Assembly (NCBI RefSeq): GCF_932274485.2
Contig: NC_065880.2
Span: 52,562,894-52,626,893, forward strand
Source of the DNA: Patella vulgata
Taxonomy: Eukaryota > Mollusca > Gastropoda > Patellidae
Direction: 5' to 3'
DNA: 64,000 nt
The position numbers were made by a program, and so were the translations under genes. A model generated the notes under the pieces. That model searched no databases. It worked only from the letters and a program-made list of their open reading frames with translations, and was not told the DNA's origin. Below, piece by piece: positions 36,027 to 45,889 of the stretch; positions within the stretch are counted from its first letter, which is position 1, and each line of letters opens with the position of its first letter.

Positions 36027-39000
36027 TTAAATGTCTAATTTCTTTGGTTTGGTTATAGTGCGACTAGATTTCTTTCTGGATGGTATGCTGCTATTGGCTT
36101 CTGGTTTTTGGTTGTTGAGTTGTATGGAGTGTTCTGGACCATTTTCAGAGGATCTCTGTTTTATGTGTCGTCTGTTTCTCCGATACGTTTGGTCATCTGA
36201 TGTTCTGACGAGGTAAGATCTGTGTGGCAAAACACTGGAAATTATGCCAGGTGTCCAAGATTTGTTGTTGTCGCTTTTCTGGACGTACACCTTGTCGTTA
36301 TGTTGAAGGTCTGGAAGCGGCTTAGCTGTTCGGTCATAAAAGCGTTTCTGTTGGGTTTGTCTGTTTTCTCGTGTGGCACATACATTGGCAGGATCTTGTA
36401 TTTCAGGTTGGAGTTGTGTTTCTGTTACTGGGAGGATGGAACGTAGACGGCGACCCATTAGTAATTGTGCTGGGGAAGCTAAATTGTCTATTGGAGTCAC
36501 TCTATATTCCAGAAGACTGATATATGTGTTTCCACCATCTTTCTTCGTTTTGTTTAAAATGTTCTTTGCTGTCTGTACACTTTTCTCAGCCAGACCATTT
36601 GATTGTGGGTACTTTGGACTAGACGTGATGTGTTTGAAATCCCAAGTCTTGGCGAAATTGTAAAATTCACTGGAGGAGAATTGCGGACCATTATCACTGA
36701 TAACTATGTCTGGAATGCCGAAGCGAGCAAAGTTTGCTGATAGTTTACTGATAACTGCTGCTGATGAGAGAGAATGAAGTTTGTCGATCTCGAAGTATCG
36801 GCTGTAATAATCAGTGAGTACGATGTAGTTCTTGTTGTTAATGGTGAATAAGTCCGTGCATACTTTCTGCCAAGGTCGTGTTGGTATCTGATGTGGTTTT
36901 AGTGGTTCCTTCGTGTTGGAAGACTGTTTCTCGCCACATATTGTACAGTTGGTGACAATCTTCTCAATGTCTCGGTTCATGCCGGGCCAAAATAAGATGT
37001 CTCTGGCACGCTGCTGACACTTTTCTATACCAAAGTGACTAGAGTGTATCTTTGTCAACATTTCGGATCGTAGGCTCTTGGGAATTATTATTTTGTGTCC
37101 CTTGAATATAAGATTCTCCATGACTGTGAGTTGGTCTCTGTAATTCCAATATTCTTGTACCTCTGATGGGCATTTCTTGCGGTGTTGTGGCCATCCATCT
37201 AGAATAGTTGTTTTCAACTTGTTCATTTGTTGATCTGTTGTTATCTCTTTCCGTAGTTTTGACATTTTCTGATCACTAACTGGTAGGTTGGCTATTACGC
37301 TGTGGACTAGTAAATCCATTTCTTGAGACATGTTATCTGGTGGTATTGTGATGAAATTACGACTAAGTGTATCTGCTACAGGAATGTCCTTTCCGGGTAC
37401 AAAGATAACGTTAATGTCGTATTTCTGTAGTTGTAGGAGCATCCGTTGTAAACGTGTTGGTGCTGTCGCTAATGGTTTCTTCATTATGGTTTGGAGAGGT
37501 TTATGATCAGATTCAACTGTGATCTGATGTCCGTATACCATTTGATGAAATTTTTTGCAACCAAATAGCACTGCATACAGCTCTTTTTCAATTTGAGCAT
37601 AATTCTGCTCTGATGTTGTTAATGATTTTGAAGCGTATGCTATTGGTTTCTGCTCCTGCATAAGTATTGCTCCAAGTCCGTGTTTTGATGCGTCAACTTG
37701 TAGCGTGATATGTTTTGATGGATTGAAGTACGCCAGCACTGGTTCACTGGTGATTAGTTTCTTGACATGGTTTAAAGCGCTGTCATGTCTCTGATCCCAG
37801 TGGAATGCTATCGTCTTCTTCGTTAGTTCCCTTAATGGAGTTGTAATTTCAGAAAGTGAAGGCGAGAATCTGGCTAGGTAGTTGATCATTCCTAATATTG
37901 TTTCCAGTTCTTTCTTGTCTGATGGAGCCTTCATTTCGTCGATTGCCTTTACTTTCTCTGGATCTATTTTGATTCCATCAGCTGTAATAAGGTGACCGAA
38001 GTAGCTAACTTCTGTGGTCCCTATAACTAATTTGTCTGGATTCAATTTAACATTTTTCTGGCAACTTCTATTAAGAACTGCGAGCAAGTTAGCGTCGTGT
38101 TCTTCACGTGTTCTGCCGAATATTAATATATCATCTACGATCGCTATGCATCCGGGAATATCGCCATAGATTTCGTCAATCTTACGTTGAAAAACATCTT
38201 GAGCTGAGATGATCCCGAAAGGCATGCGCAGGAATCTGTATCTGCCGTATATTGAATTGAAAGTTGTTAGGTATGAAGAAGATTCCGTTAGCTTGATGTT
38301 CCAATAACCAGATCTAGCATCTAATTTGCTGAAAAACTTGGCTCCATTAAGTAAGGCAAAAGCATCATCAATAGTTTTAAGATGGTAATGAGGTCTTTTA
38401 ATCGCTCTGTTTAGGTCCAGAGGATCCAGGCATATTCTGAGTTTTTTGCTGTGTGGTTTTTCTACCACGACTAACGAATTTACCCAATCTGTAGGTTCTG
38501 TAACCTTTTTAATGATGTTATTCTTCTCCATATTATCAAGTTCATTCTTGAGGCGATCCTGTATGGAATGTGGAACTCGTCTCGGAGCATGTACTGCTGG
38601 GACGGCATTATCTTCGATTTGAATTGTGACTTCGCCATCAAATTCGCCAATTCCTTTAAATATATTTTTGTATTCATTCAAAACGGATTCACGTGAGAGT
38701 GGAATCGTTGCTTCTTCGAGAGAAAATATGAATTTTACCAACTTCATTTTGGTTAAGAGAGGCAAGCCTAGTATGGGAGGACCTGTGGTATTTATGATGT
38801 AAAATTTATCAGTGGCTGATTTGGTTTTATAGCTACACTGTAAATCTATGAATCCGTGGACTTTTAATTGTTGTCCTGAGTATCCGGTGAGTCGCTCTTC
38901 TGTGTTCTTCAATAGAGGGGGGTTTGGAATTTTCTGGAAATGGTCGAATGGTAGGACATTGACTTGAGATCCTGTATCAATTTTGAAAGTTGTTGTTTGC

Positions 39001-39959
39001 CCTTGACCTATTTCAAATTTTACAAAAGCTTGGTCTTTTGGTGTCCCTTTGCCCTCTATAGAGTCAATATATAACTCGCTGACATCAGTATCCGAGTAGC
39101 TGTCATCATCCTGATCTATTGTGTGTATCTTTCTGTGATCTCTGTAATTGAAAGAACCAGAACGGCAAACAATTGCAAAATGATGCCATTTTCTGCATTT
39201 CGAACACTGTGATCCTTTTGCTGGACATCTTTGATGTTTTCCGTGCTGTTGACCACAGAATGAACAGCGTTCATCAGGTTGTCTGGAACTCTGATGTGAT
39301 CGTTGCCTTTGGCCTTGTCTTCGGTTTCGGTTAGCATCACTGTGTTGCGATCTGTCAGTGTGCTTATGTCGGAACTTTGAAATAGCGTCTACTGTTTCTA
39401 GAGATTGCTGTGGCTGTGCTTTGGAGCTTGACATTGATTTAAGGTGAGATTGTGTTATTTCATGTGAACGACATACGTCTATAGCCTTTGTCATGTCCAA
39501 CGTATCTCCAATATCGAGAAGTTTTTCCCTGACTTTCGAGTGCAGGATTCCACAGACAATTCTGTCTCTGACCATTTCTTGGGGCTTATCATAGGCACAG
39601 TCTTGAACCAAGAGCTGCAGGTCTGTTGTAAATTGTTCTATTGTTTCCCCTTCATGTTGTATTCTTGTCTGAAATTGATATCGGGCGAATAACGAACTTG
39701 ACTTTGGGGTCACATACGAGTCAAATTTATCTAGAACTGAATTTAAACTTGCTGCTTCTTGTTCTGTAACTGTGAATGTGTTATAGATATCTCTGCCTTT
39801 CTCACCGGCCCAAATTAAAAGGTACGCACACTGCTCAGCCTGTGTTGCTTTCTTTAATGGTCCCATAAACATCAAACGGACGTGTTGCTTGAACTTTTTC
39901 CATGCTTCGGGAAGGTTCTTTGAACTCCAGTCTACGTTAGGATGCGGTGTAGAGGACAT
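36027..39959 (-). CDS. Gag-pol polyprotein of the Ty3/gypsy element
   Basis: A single frame of 1310 residues. Order of parts: capsid-like gag (about 1-210), zinc knuckles (about 230-270), aspartic protease (about 310-400), reverse transcriptase (about 450-640), RNase H (about 720-830), zinc-binding integrase N-domain and catalytic core (about 950-1180), and a basic C-terminal tail. The family places all activities in one precursor cut by its own protease. No envelope gene is seen. It is a recent mobile-element gene, not a host gene. Confidence 0.93.
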   Translation of the reverse strand: MSSTPHPNVDWSSKNLPEAWKKFKQHVRLMFMGPLKKATQAEQCAYLLIWAGEKGRDIYNTFTVTEQEAASLNSVLDKFDSYVTPKSSSLFARYQFQTRIQHEGETIEQFTTDLQLLVQDCAYDKPQEMVRDRIVCGILHSKVREKLLDIGDTLDMTKAIDVCRSHEITQSHLKSMSSSKAQPQQSLETVDAISKFRHKHTDRSQHSDANRNRRQGQRQRSHQSSRQPDERCSFCGQQHGKHQRCPAKGSQCSKCRKWHHFAIVCRSGSFNYRDHRKIHTIDQDDDSYSDTDVSELYIDSIEGKGTPKDQAFVKFEIGQGQTTTFKIDTGSQVNVLPFDHFQKIPNPPLLKNTEERLTGYSGQQLKVHGFIDLQCSYKTKSATDKFYIINTTGPPILGLPLLTKMKLVKFIFSLEEATIPLSRESVLNEYKNIFKGIGEFDGEVTIQIEDNAVPAVHAPRRVPHSIQDRLKNELDNMEKNNIIKKVTEPTDWVNSLVVVEKPHSKKLRICLDPLDLNRAIKRPHYHLKTIDDAFALLNGAKFFSKLDARSGYWNIKLTESSSYLTTFNSIYGRYRFLRMPFGIISAQDVFQRKIDEIYGDIPGCIAIVDDILIFGRTREEHDANLLAVLNRSCQKNVKLNPDKLVIGTTEVSYFGHLITADGIKIDPEKVKAIDEMKAPSDKKELETILGMINYLARFSPSLSEITTPLRELTKKTIAFHWDQRHDSALNHVKKLITSEPVLAYFNPSKHITLQVDASKHGLGAILMQEQKPIAYASKSLTTSEQNYAQIEKELYAVLFGCKKFHQMVYGHQITVESDHKPLQTIMKKPLATAPTRLQRMLLQLQKYDINVIFVPGKDIPVADTLSRNFITIPPDNMSQEMDLLVHSVIANLPVSDQKMSKLRKEITTDQQMNKLKTTILDGWPQHRKKCPSEVQEYWNYRDQLTVMENLIFKGHKIIIPKSLRSEMLTKIHSSHFGIEKCQQRARDILFWPGMNRDIEKIVTNCTICGEKQSSNTKEPLKPHQIPTRPWQKVCTDLFTINNKNYIVLTDYYSRYFEIDKLHSLSSAAVISKLSANFARFGIPDIVISDNGPQFSSSEFYNFAKTWDFKHITSSPKYPQSNGLAEKSVQTAKNILNKTKKDGGNTYISLLEYRVTPIDNLASPAQLLMGRRLRSILPVTETQLQPEIQDPANVCATRENRQTQQKRFYDRTAKPLPDLQHNDKVYVQKSDNNKSWTPGIISSVLPHRSYLVRTSDDQTYRRNRRHIKQRSSENGPEHSIQLNNQKPEANSSIPSRKKSSRTITKPKKLDI

Positions 39960-40114
39960 TGTTTTGCTAGTGTGTGTAAATCAGTTATGGCGCCGAAATT
40001 AGTGAGTTTGACAAAAAATGTTCCTGTATCTTAATTCCGCCCCATCTGTCGGAAATTCGTATTTTATAATGAGGAGTGAGGATTTCTTTTTAGTTTTGAT
40101 CCATTCTGACACCA

Positions 40115-40322
40115 TGTTTCATGATTGTACGGACGATGTGGACGGATTGGTAACACTGAGATATAAAATACACTATTTATGGTTCAGCCATCTTTAATCA
40201 ACAAACTTCCTAAATGGAGATAACTCTATTCTGCTATAAGCCAGGAGGGGTTATCTCCCATTTTACATGTTAATACTAATACATAATAAAGAGTACAAGG
40301 AAAGCTTGTACATCATATTACA
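40115..40322 (-). repeat. 5' LTR of the Ty3/gypsy element
   Basis: The partner of the LTR at 35601-35808, with the same length and sequence. Transcription of the element would start here and run leftwards. Confidence 0.95.
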
Positions 40323-40705
40323 ACCTACACCAAGTTTGAACGTTCTAGCTCAATTAGAAGGAGAGTTATTGTGTTCCAATGTCTCGGCCAATCAAATTGC
40401 TTATCATTCTGCTTACCCTGAGCAGAGAATGCTCATTATCGAACTTAGTCAAGGTATTGATGTAATGAAACTATACACCAAGTTTCATCCCTCTCAGTCA
40501 CTTAATTAGAACTAAAGTTATCGTGTCCCAAAGCATCAACCAATCAAATTGCTTATCTCTGCTTACTCTAAGCAGACAATGCTTATCTTCCAAATCATTC
40601 AAGGCATTGACCTAATAAATACCTACACCAAGTTTGAACATTCTAACTCAATTAGGAGACTTATTGTGTTCCAAATAGTGTGACAGACAGACAGACAGAT
40701 GTAGG
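40323..40705. repeat. Array family A (right part) ending in an ACAG run
   Basis: This is the continuation of the array cut by the LTR element. It ends with AAATAGTGTGACAGACAGAC and AGACAG. The same ending, with ACGGACGG, closes the copy at 62830-63650. Confidence 0.75.
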
Positions 40706-40769
40706 CAAAGGTTTATTAGAATACCGTATATATTTTTGATGAGAATACGTTTATAAATTACTTCTAGTT

Positions 40770-40855
40770 TTATTAAAGATGCATTATGTAAGAGCTAAAT
40801 CTTTTTGCAGATCTTTCTTTTGGCCTCAAATTCGAATTCAACCTTCATTATGGTG
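40770..40855 (-). repeat. Dispersed repeat D fragment
   Basis: GATGCATTATGTAAGAGCTA then AATC and GATCTTTCTTTTGGCCTC is the complement of the repeat D 3' part. It sits between array families A and B. Confidence 0.5.
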
Positions 40856-42160
40856 GAATGGTGATGTATTTAAACGGTTTTTGAAATCGGAAAAAAATGT
40901 GACCTCTAGAAAATCCGCAAGCTAAAAATGCGATTTTCCGAACAATCAGGGGCCATAATCCAGAAAGTTAAGTTCGGATATTCGCGATTATCAAAAGGAA
41001 CCACGATCTTAGTGTGTAATGGTGATACATTCACAGGTTTTTTTTTTAAATCGGATAAAAATTGTGACCTCTATAGGGACCACAAGCTAAAAACATGATT
41101 TTTTGTTCAATCAAGAGCCGTAATTCAGGAAGTTACGATCCGATATGCGCGAATATCAAAAGGAACCAATATCTTTGGGTTATAAACATGTATTTCAAGT
41201 TTCATCGAAATCGGATCAAAAGTGTGACCTCTAGAGGGTCCACAACATTGATTTACCAGATGTTTACTCTATTTGCGTACGAGGGGCGGCCATTTCGTCT
41301 GGCAGTTTTGGCACGATTTTTACGAAATTCGAACTCATGAAACATTACGGTGTAACGGTGATATATTCGAACGTTTTTTTAAATCGGATAATAATTGTGA
41401 CCTCTAGAGGTACCACAAGCTAAAAACGCGATTTTTCGTACAATCAGAGGCCATACAGGAAGTTACTATATCCGATACGCCCGAATATCGAAAGGAACCG
41501 GGATCTTTGGGTTATTAACTTGCATTTCAATTTCCATCAAAAACGAATCAATATTGTGGCCTCTAGAGGTCCACAACTTTGATATACCAGATGTTTACAC
41601 TATTTGCGTACGAAGGGCGGCCATTTTGTCCGGCAGTTTTGGTCCGATTTCCATGCAATTTAAACTCAGACAAAATTACGGTGTAACGGTGATATATTCG
41701 AATGTTTTTTTTAAATCGGATAATAATTGTGACCTCTAGAGGGACCACAAGCTAAAAACGCGATTTTTCGTACAATCAGAGGCCATAATTTAAGAAGTTA
41801 CGATCCGATATGCGTAAATATTGAAAGGACCCGAGATCTTTGGGTTATAAACTTGCATTTCAAGTTTCATCAAAATTCAAGAAGTTATGGTCCGATATGC
41901 GCGAATATTGAAAGGAACCGAGATCTGTGGGTTGCAAACATACATTTCAAGGTTTTAAAAACCAAATCGGATACAAAAAAGTGTGCCCTCTACAGTGTTC
42001 ACAAGCTAAAACGTGATTTTTCGTACACTCAGGGGCCATAATCCATGAAATTACAGTCCGATACATGCCAATATCGAAAGGAACCAAGATCTTAGGGTGA
42101 TAAAACTATAATTCAAGTTTCATTGAAATCGGATAAAATTTGTGGACGGACGGACTGGGG
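40855..42160. repeat. Array family B (about five diverged units)
   Basis: Units carry GGCCATAATCCAGGAAGTTA, CGATATGCGCGAATATC, AAAGGAACCAAGATCTTTGG, TTCAAGTTTCATCAAAATC and TGTGACCTCTAGAGGGACCA, alternating with a second subunit (GTACGAAGGGCGGCCATTTT). The array closes with GTGGACGGACGGACTGG. Confidence 0.8.
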
Positions 42161-42185
42161 CGACGATAATATACGTAATAAAGGC

Positions 42186-42827
42186 ACGGAAATAAAATGG
42201 GGTTTAACGTCCTACTCCAACTGGGCTTATGAAAACGGACATATTATGCCATAGTGTGTAATGAGGATAAGTTTGTCCGGGGGGATCACGTGACAAAGTG
42301 GGTAAGACGCTGGCTCGCTAGCCCGGAGGTCGGGTGTTTGATCCCTGCATTGGCCGAGAAAGTTCATCCAGATTTTCCGGCGTGGTTTCCCCTTGACAGT
42401 GATGCAGGATGGAGGGCCTGACAAGGACAGCTGTCTAGTCGTTCGGATGGGACGAAAAAACGGAGGTCCCGCGTACACATTGGCGTGCACGTAAAAGATC
42501 CCTTGGCAGTATCGCCGCTGCCCGGGCAAAATTTCCCTCATAGCACACTGTATGGCGTACGCACGTCTTCATTAGCCCAGGTAAGGAGCAGAACAGCAGG
42601 ACGTTAAACGCCATTTTATTTTATTTCATTTCATGTTTGTCCGGACAGCGACAGCGACATCCGAATGACAATACGTGTACGTTGTCCCTTGGCCCTCCGA
42701 CCTACACAAATGACAGGGGTGGGCAACGCCGAAAATTCCCGATGAACTTTTTTGCTCAATATTGGGATCGAACATAGGACCTCCAGATTAGCAAGCCAAA
42801 ATCTTACTCACTGAGCCACCGTGGCTA
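42186..42827 (-). mobile_element. Older SINE copy interrupted by a younger one
   Basis: The outer SINE lies on the minus strand in two pieces, tail part 42186-42280 and core plus head 42645-42827. The head ends at GCCACCGTGGCTAC on the plus strand. Reading continues across the gap once the inner copy is removed in thought. It is noticeably more diverged than the inner copy. Confidence 0.8.
42271..42644 (+). mobile_element. Young SINE nested in another SINE, 10-base target duplication
   Basis: The body at 42281-42634 runs from GTGGGTAAGACGCTGGC (box A region) through GGTGTTTGATCCC (box B-like) to GGACGTTAAACGCC and an ATTTC-type tail. GTTTGTCCGG is repeated exactly at 42271-42280 and 42635-42644. 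It is the best-preserved copy of the family here. Confidence 0.9.
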
Positions 42828-43071
42828 CTCGCTCAGAATGAAGTAATTTGACTGACCAAAAAGACCAAAGTAATGTCCCTTTGTTAGAATTTCTAACCGG
42901 GTTTACAGATTACCTACTCACCTTCAGTCAATGGTGATTACAGACCAATCCAGTCCTGTCAGATGATGATTAAAGGGCTAAATTGAGAAATTGTTGATTT
43001 AATCTTAAAACTGGTAAGGCTCCCACTAAACTGAAACTAGCTTGGGTTTGAAAATAACATAGGTTACCAAG

Positions 43072-43240
43072 CAACAAAATATATCCCTACAAAAACCAAG
43101 ATGTCCGGGCAGGCGACAAGCGTTGTGACATATTTATTGTTTCGTAGGTAATGAAAGCAGTAATTTTCACACACAATGTGTACAAACTTTAAAGTCAATC
43201 GGATGATAACTTTATTATAGTCTCTAGAGTGAGCCGACAA
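43072..43240. repeat. Short array family C copy with head
   Basis: AGGTTACCAAGCAACAAAAT begins it, then GGGCAGGCGACAAGCGTTGT and GACATATTTATTG match the start of the locus at 50079. Only about one core unit is recognisable. Confidence 0.55.
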
Positions 43241-43261
43241 TATACGGCCACTGTCATTCCG

Positions 43262-43462
43262 GAATTAGTATATGGTTCAATTTTATTCTAATAATTTGCT
43301 TGCCCACAGGGTCTTTGGCAGTGGGTGGAAACCGGAGAAACCCATGACGTTGAACAGGCAACTCTACTAGTACTACTTGTCACGTGCAAGCTAGGAATCT
43401 AAACCACGTCACTTAACTGAATGACAGACCTTGAACCAATAGGCCACCAACACCCATAATGT
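43262..43462 (-). mobile_element. Diverged copy of the second SINE family
   Basis: It shares GGTTCAATTTTATT, GGGTCTTTGGCAGTGGGTGG, GAAACCCATGACGTTGAACA and the final head-complement words with the copy at 60656-60917. It has many substitutions. Confidence 0.6.
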
Positions 43463-43499
43463 TCGTACAGCACCAGTTGTAAGATTGTAAGACACTTGA

Positions 43500-44650
43500 T
43501 TTTAGGGGAAACTAAATGGTAATGGTTGTTCTGCATCTGATACTACTTATTTGTGGAAGAGATGTCATCCTATGGCAAATTCGTGTAGCTAAAGTTTTTG
43601 TATTATCCTGACTTTTTTTTAAATTGGCATTATATCGTAAAGGGCTTTGTCGATCTTGCGTGTCAAGAAAACTGTGTCTAGTCCCCCAGGAAGAAAAATA
43701 GTCGGTCGCAAAATCAGTGCAGTCGGTCGCAAAATAAGAGCAGTCGGTATCAAAACAAGTGCTCACTGCATACGTCACGCTACTCACGCAAAACTTTAGT
43801 ATAAAATAACCTTGTCAACTTATCATGTTTGAAAAAATGTTGTGTTTCATTCTTATTCTGTTGTGAGTATGTTGGTCAATGAACAAAATTTCCCCCAGGG
43901 AGAAAAATAGTCGGTCTCAAAATAAGTGCTGTCACTGCAGTCGGTCTCAAAATTATGCATCGACGAGGTAAACAAACAATGCCAGAATAGATCCCAAATA
44001 CTATGTATTTGCGTGAATCCGTGAGCCTAAATTGCATACGTCACACAAAACTATAGTATAAAATAACCATGTCTGCTTGTCATGTTTGAAAAAATGTTTG
44101 TCACTCTTATTCTGTTGTGAGTATGTTGTTCTATGAAATGTTTTTCCCTAATGGCAAAAAAATAGTCGGTCTCAAAAAAAGTACTCACCGCAGTCGGTCT
44201 CAGACTAAATGAATTAATGAGGTAAACAACCAATTACAAAACAGGCGAAATTGACAGATAGGCCACAAGATTCTGTCTCATTTCTTATCCTCTCGTTAGC
44301 GAGAATTTGGTTCCATTTGCCATGACAATGACTAAAATTTCCAGGCCCAGTCCCGAAAAATTAAAAGCTCGGTTACATATCTGAAATTTTTTCGCGCCTG
44401 CGGTGCCCGATTCCGTTATAACACCATTCTTCTATTCCTCTGTTTTCTTATACTGTCTCAGCACTATCATATTCACGGTTATAGTGAACTGCCCAGTTAT
44501 ACTAGTGTGTGGGTCGTGGGGCGTCAGACTATACAAATGTTATGTCAACTCTTGCAAAACAGGCGGAATTGACAGGGGCGGATCTCGAGATTCTGTCCCA
44601 TTGGCTCACATTTCTGGTCCTCTCATCCATAAGACTTTCTCACAGCAATG
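43500..44650. repeat. Tandem duplication region with AGTCGGTCTC words
   Basis: AAAATAGTCGGTCTCAAAA-type words start near 43695, 43903 and 44159, each followed by GTATAAAATAACC, TCATGTTTGAAAAAATG and TTATTCTGTTGTGAGTATGT in the first two units. Period is roughly 210-260 bases. The word AAAACAGGCGAAATTGACAG near 44236 recurs at 44557 with ATTCTGTCCCATT after it. No coding signal. Confidence 0.7.
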
Positions 44651-45889
44651 ACCTAAAGTGCTAGGATATTGACTCAATTTTTCCAAAATTTTCTCAGTGT
44701 TATAGGCACAATCATCATATATGACATAAAGTTTATGTCAACTTAAATAAAACTGCTTTCCGGCAAGACAACGATCGGCGAACAACTATATAATTATACA
44801 ATACTGTCTATGTTCTACTAGGACGCTTAATGTTATAGCCAGTATTTTGTTGACATTCATTGTGGGGTGGGATTGTGGATGGCACCCTAGATTTGGAACC
44901 ACCCCTACCTCACCCCCTATTCCCAGCTTCTAGACCCGCTCTGCACATGGCCCTTAGAAAACTCGGACCTGTGGTGCGTGGCTCCTGACTGCGTCACTCG
45001 TACTGGGGGTATGTGCATCAGTCGGTCGCATTTTGGCTATACACCCCCCTCCCCCCAAACAAAATCGTTATGTACGCCCCCGAGTAGTCCTGTTGGGTCC
45101 GATAACCGAGTTCCGCATGTACAAATTGGTAGTGTAGTAAAAGATCCTACTGTAGTTGGAATTCGAAGAAGAGTCTACAGGTGCTCACTATAATTCTCAA
45201 CCTTGCCATGCACATGTAACCATATAAATAAATATTACGATGCCTTACTCTCCAAATGACCAAAGTAAATTTTTACTGTGACCTTCGTCGTACTGACCTG
45301 TTGGCTAGAGGTATAATCACATTATGATTGGTCAAAAATTTAGAAGCGGTAGCTAATGTTCAGTTTAAAAGTTCTACACGTAGCATTGACCAGTATGACA
45401 GCAATAACCAGGTAGCACAGCATTGCTATTACTGTAGATAATTTGCAAAAACAATGAGTTGATTTTATATCTGAGGGATGCAGCTGTCACTAATTTCATT
45501 AACCAATTACAGATCTGCTTTACCCACACACAGGAGCATGCAGAAAGGGGGACAATGGGCTTGGGCATCCAATCCCTGTCACCTTTGTTGTACAAACTGC
45601 CTAACTTAATTCTTTTTATCTGTTTTTACATATTTGAAATATCTTCCTTGTTCAGTATGAAACCCTGTACTTGAGTCATGGGGGCATACAATCAAGGTGT
45701 TGGCGTCTGCCCACCACTGACTACACAACACCTTATCCTAGAGAGTCATGGACGTCAACTGGTGGGTATGAAGGGCGCTTATCACACAATCACACTTTTA
45801 TCATATACTAAAAACACAAACTATTTTCTTGTCCTGTATAATTTATTTAGCCAAGCTGATGATTTCAATTATTACATCTGAAAGCCATG
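44651..45889. other. Intergenic stretch right of the tandem region
   Basis: It contains the degraded SINE core at 45096 and otherwise no recognisable repeat or gene. Several short open frames read as random sequence. Confidence 0.4.
45096..45182 (+). mobile_element. Degraded SINE core
   Basis: GATAACCGAGTTCCGCATGT, then TAGTAAAAGATCCTACTG and TTGGAATTCGAAGAAGAG follow the order of the SINE core but with many changes. Head and tail are not recognisable. Confidence 0.5.

Larger units (their letters stand above)
35601..40322 (-). mobile_element. Ty3/gypsy LTR retrotransposon, Mag-like, whole-looking
   Basis: The element is 4.72 kb with 208-base LTRs at both ends (TG...CA) and a 5-base target duplication ACCTA at 35596-35600 and 40323-40327. 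It lies on the minus strand. Parts in order: 5' LTR 40115-40322, a primer-binding-site-like TGGTGTCAGAA next to it, one gag-pol reading frame (39959-36027), a purine-rich tract, and the 3' LTR 35601-35808. By eye the two LTRs are identical, so the insertion is recent. It is inserted in an older tandem array and looks whole. A single gag-pol frame without a visible chromodomain and with short LTRs fits the Mag / K02A2.6-like branch. Confidence 0.95.

Noticed and set aside
36027-39959. Long uninterrupted reading frame considered as a host gene
   Set aside because: Domain order and flanking LTRs show it is the gag-pol of a recent LTR element.
41095-41340. Open frames in the family B arrays
   Set aside because: They recur with each tandem unit and have stops in neighbouring units. 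They are by-products of the repeat.
40855-42160. Repeated units considered as a CRISPR array
   Set aside because: Units are long, diverged and without constant short repeats or unique spacers; the DNA is animal.
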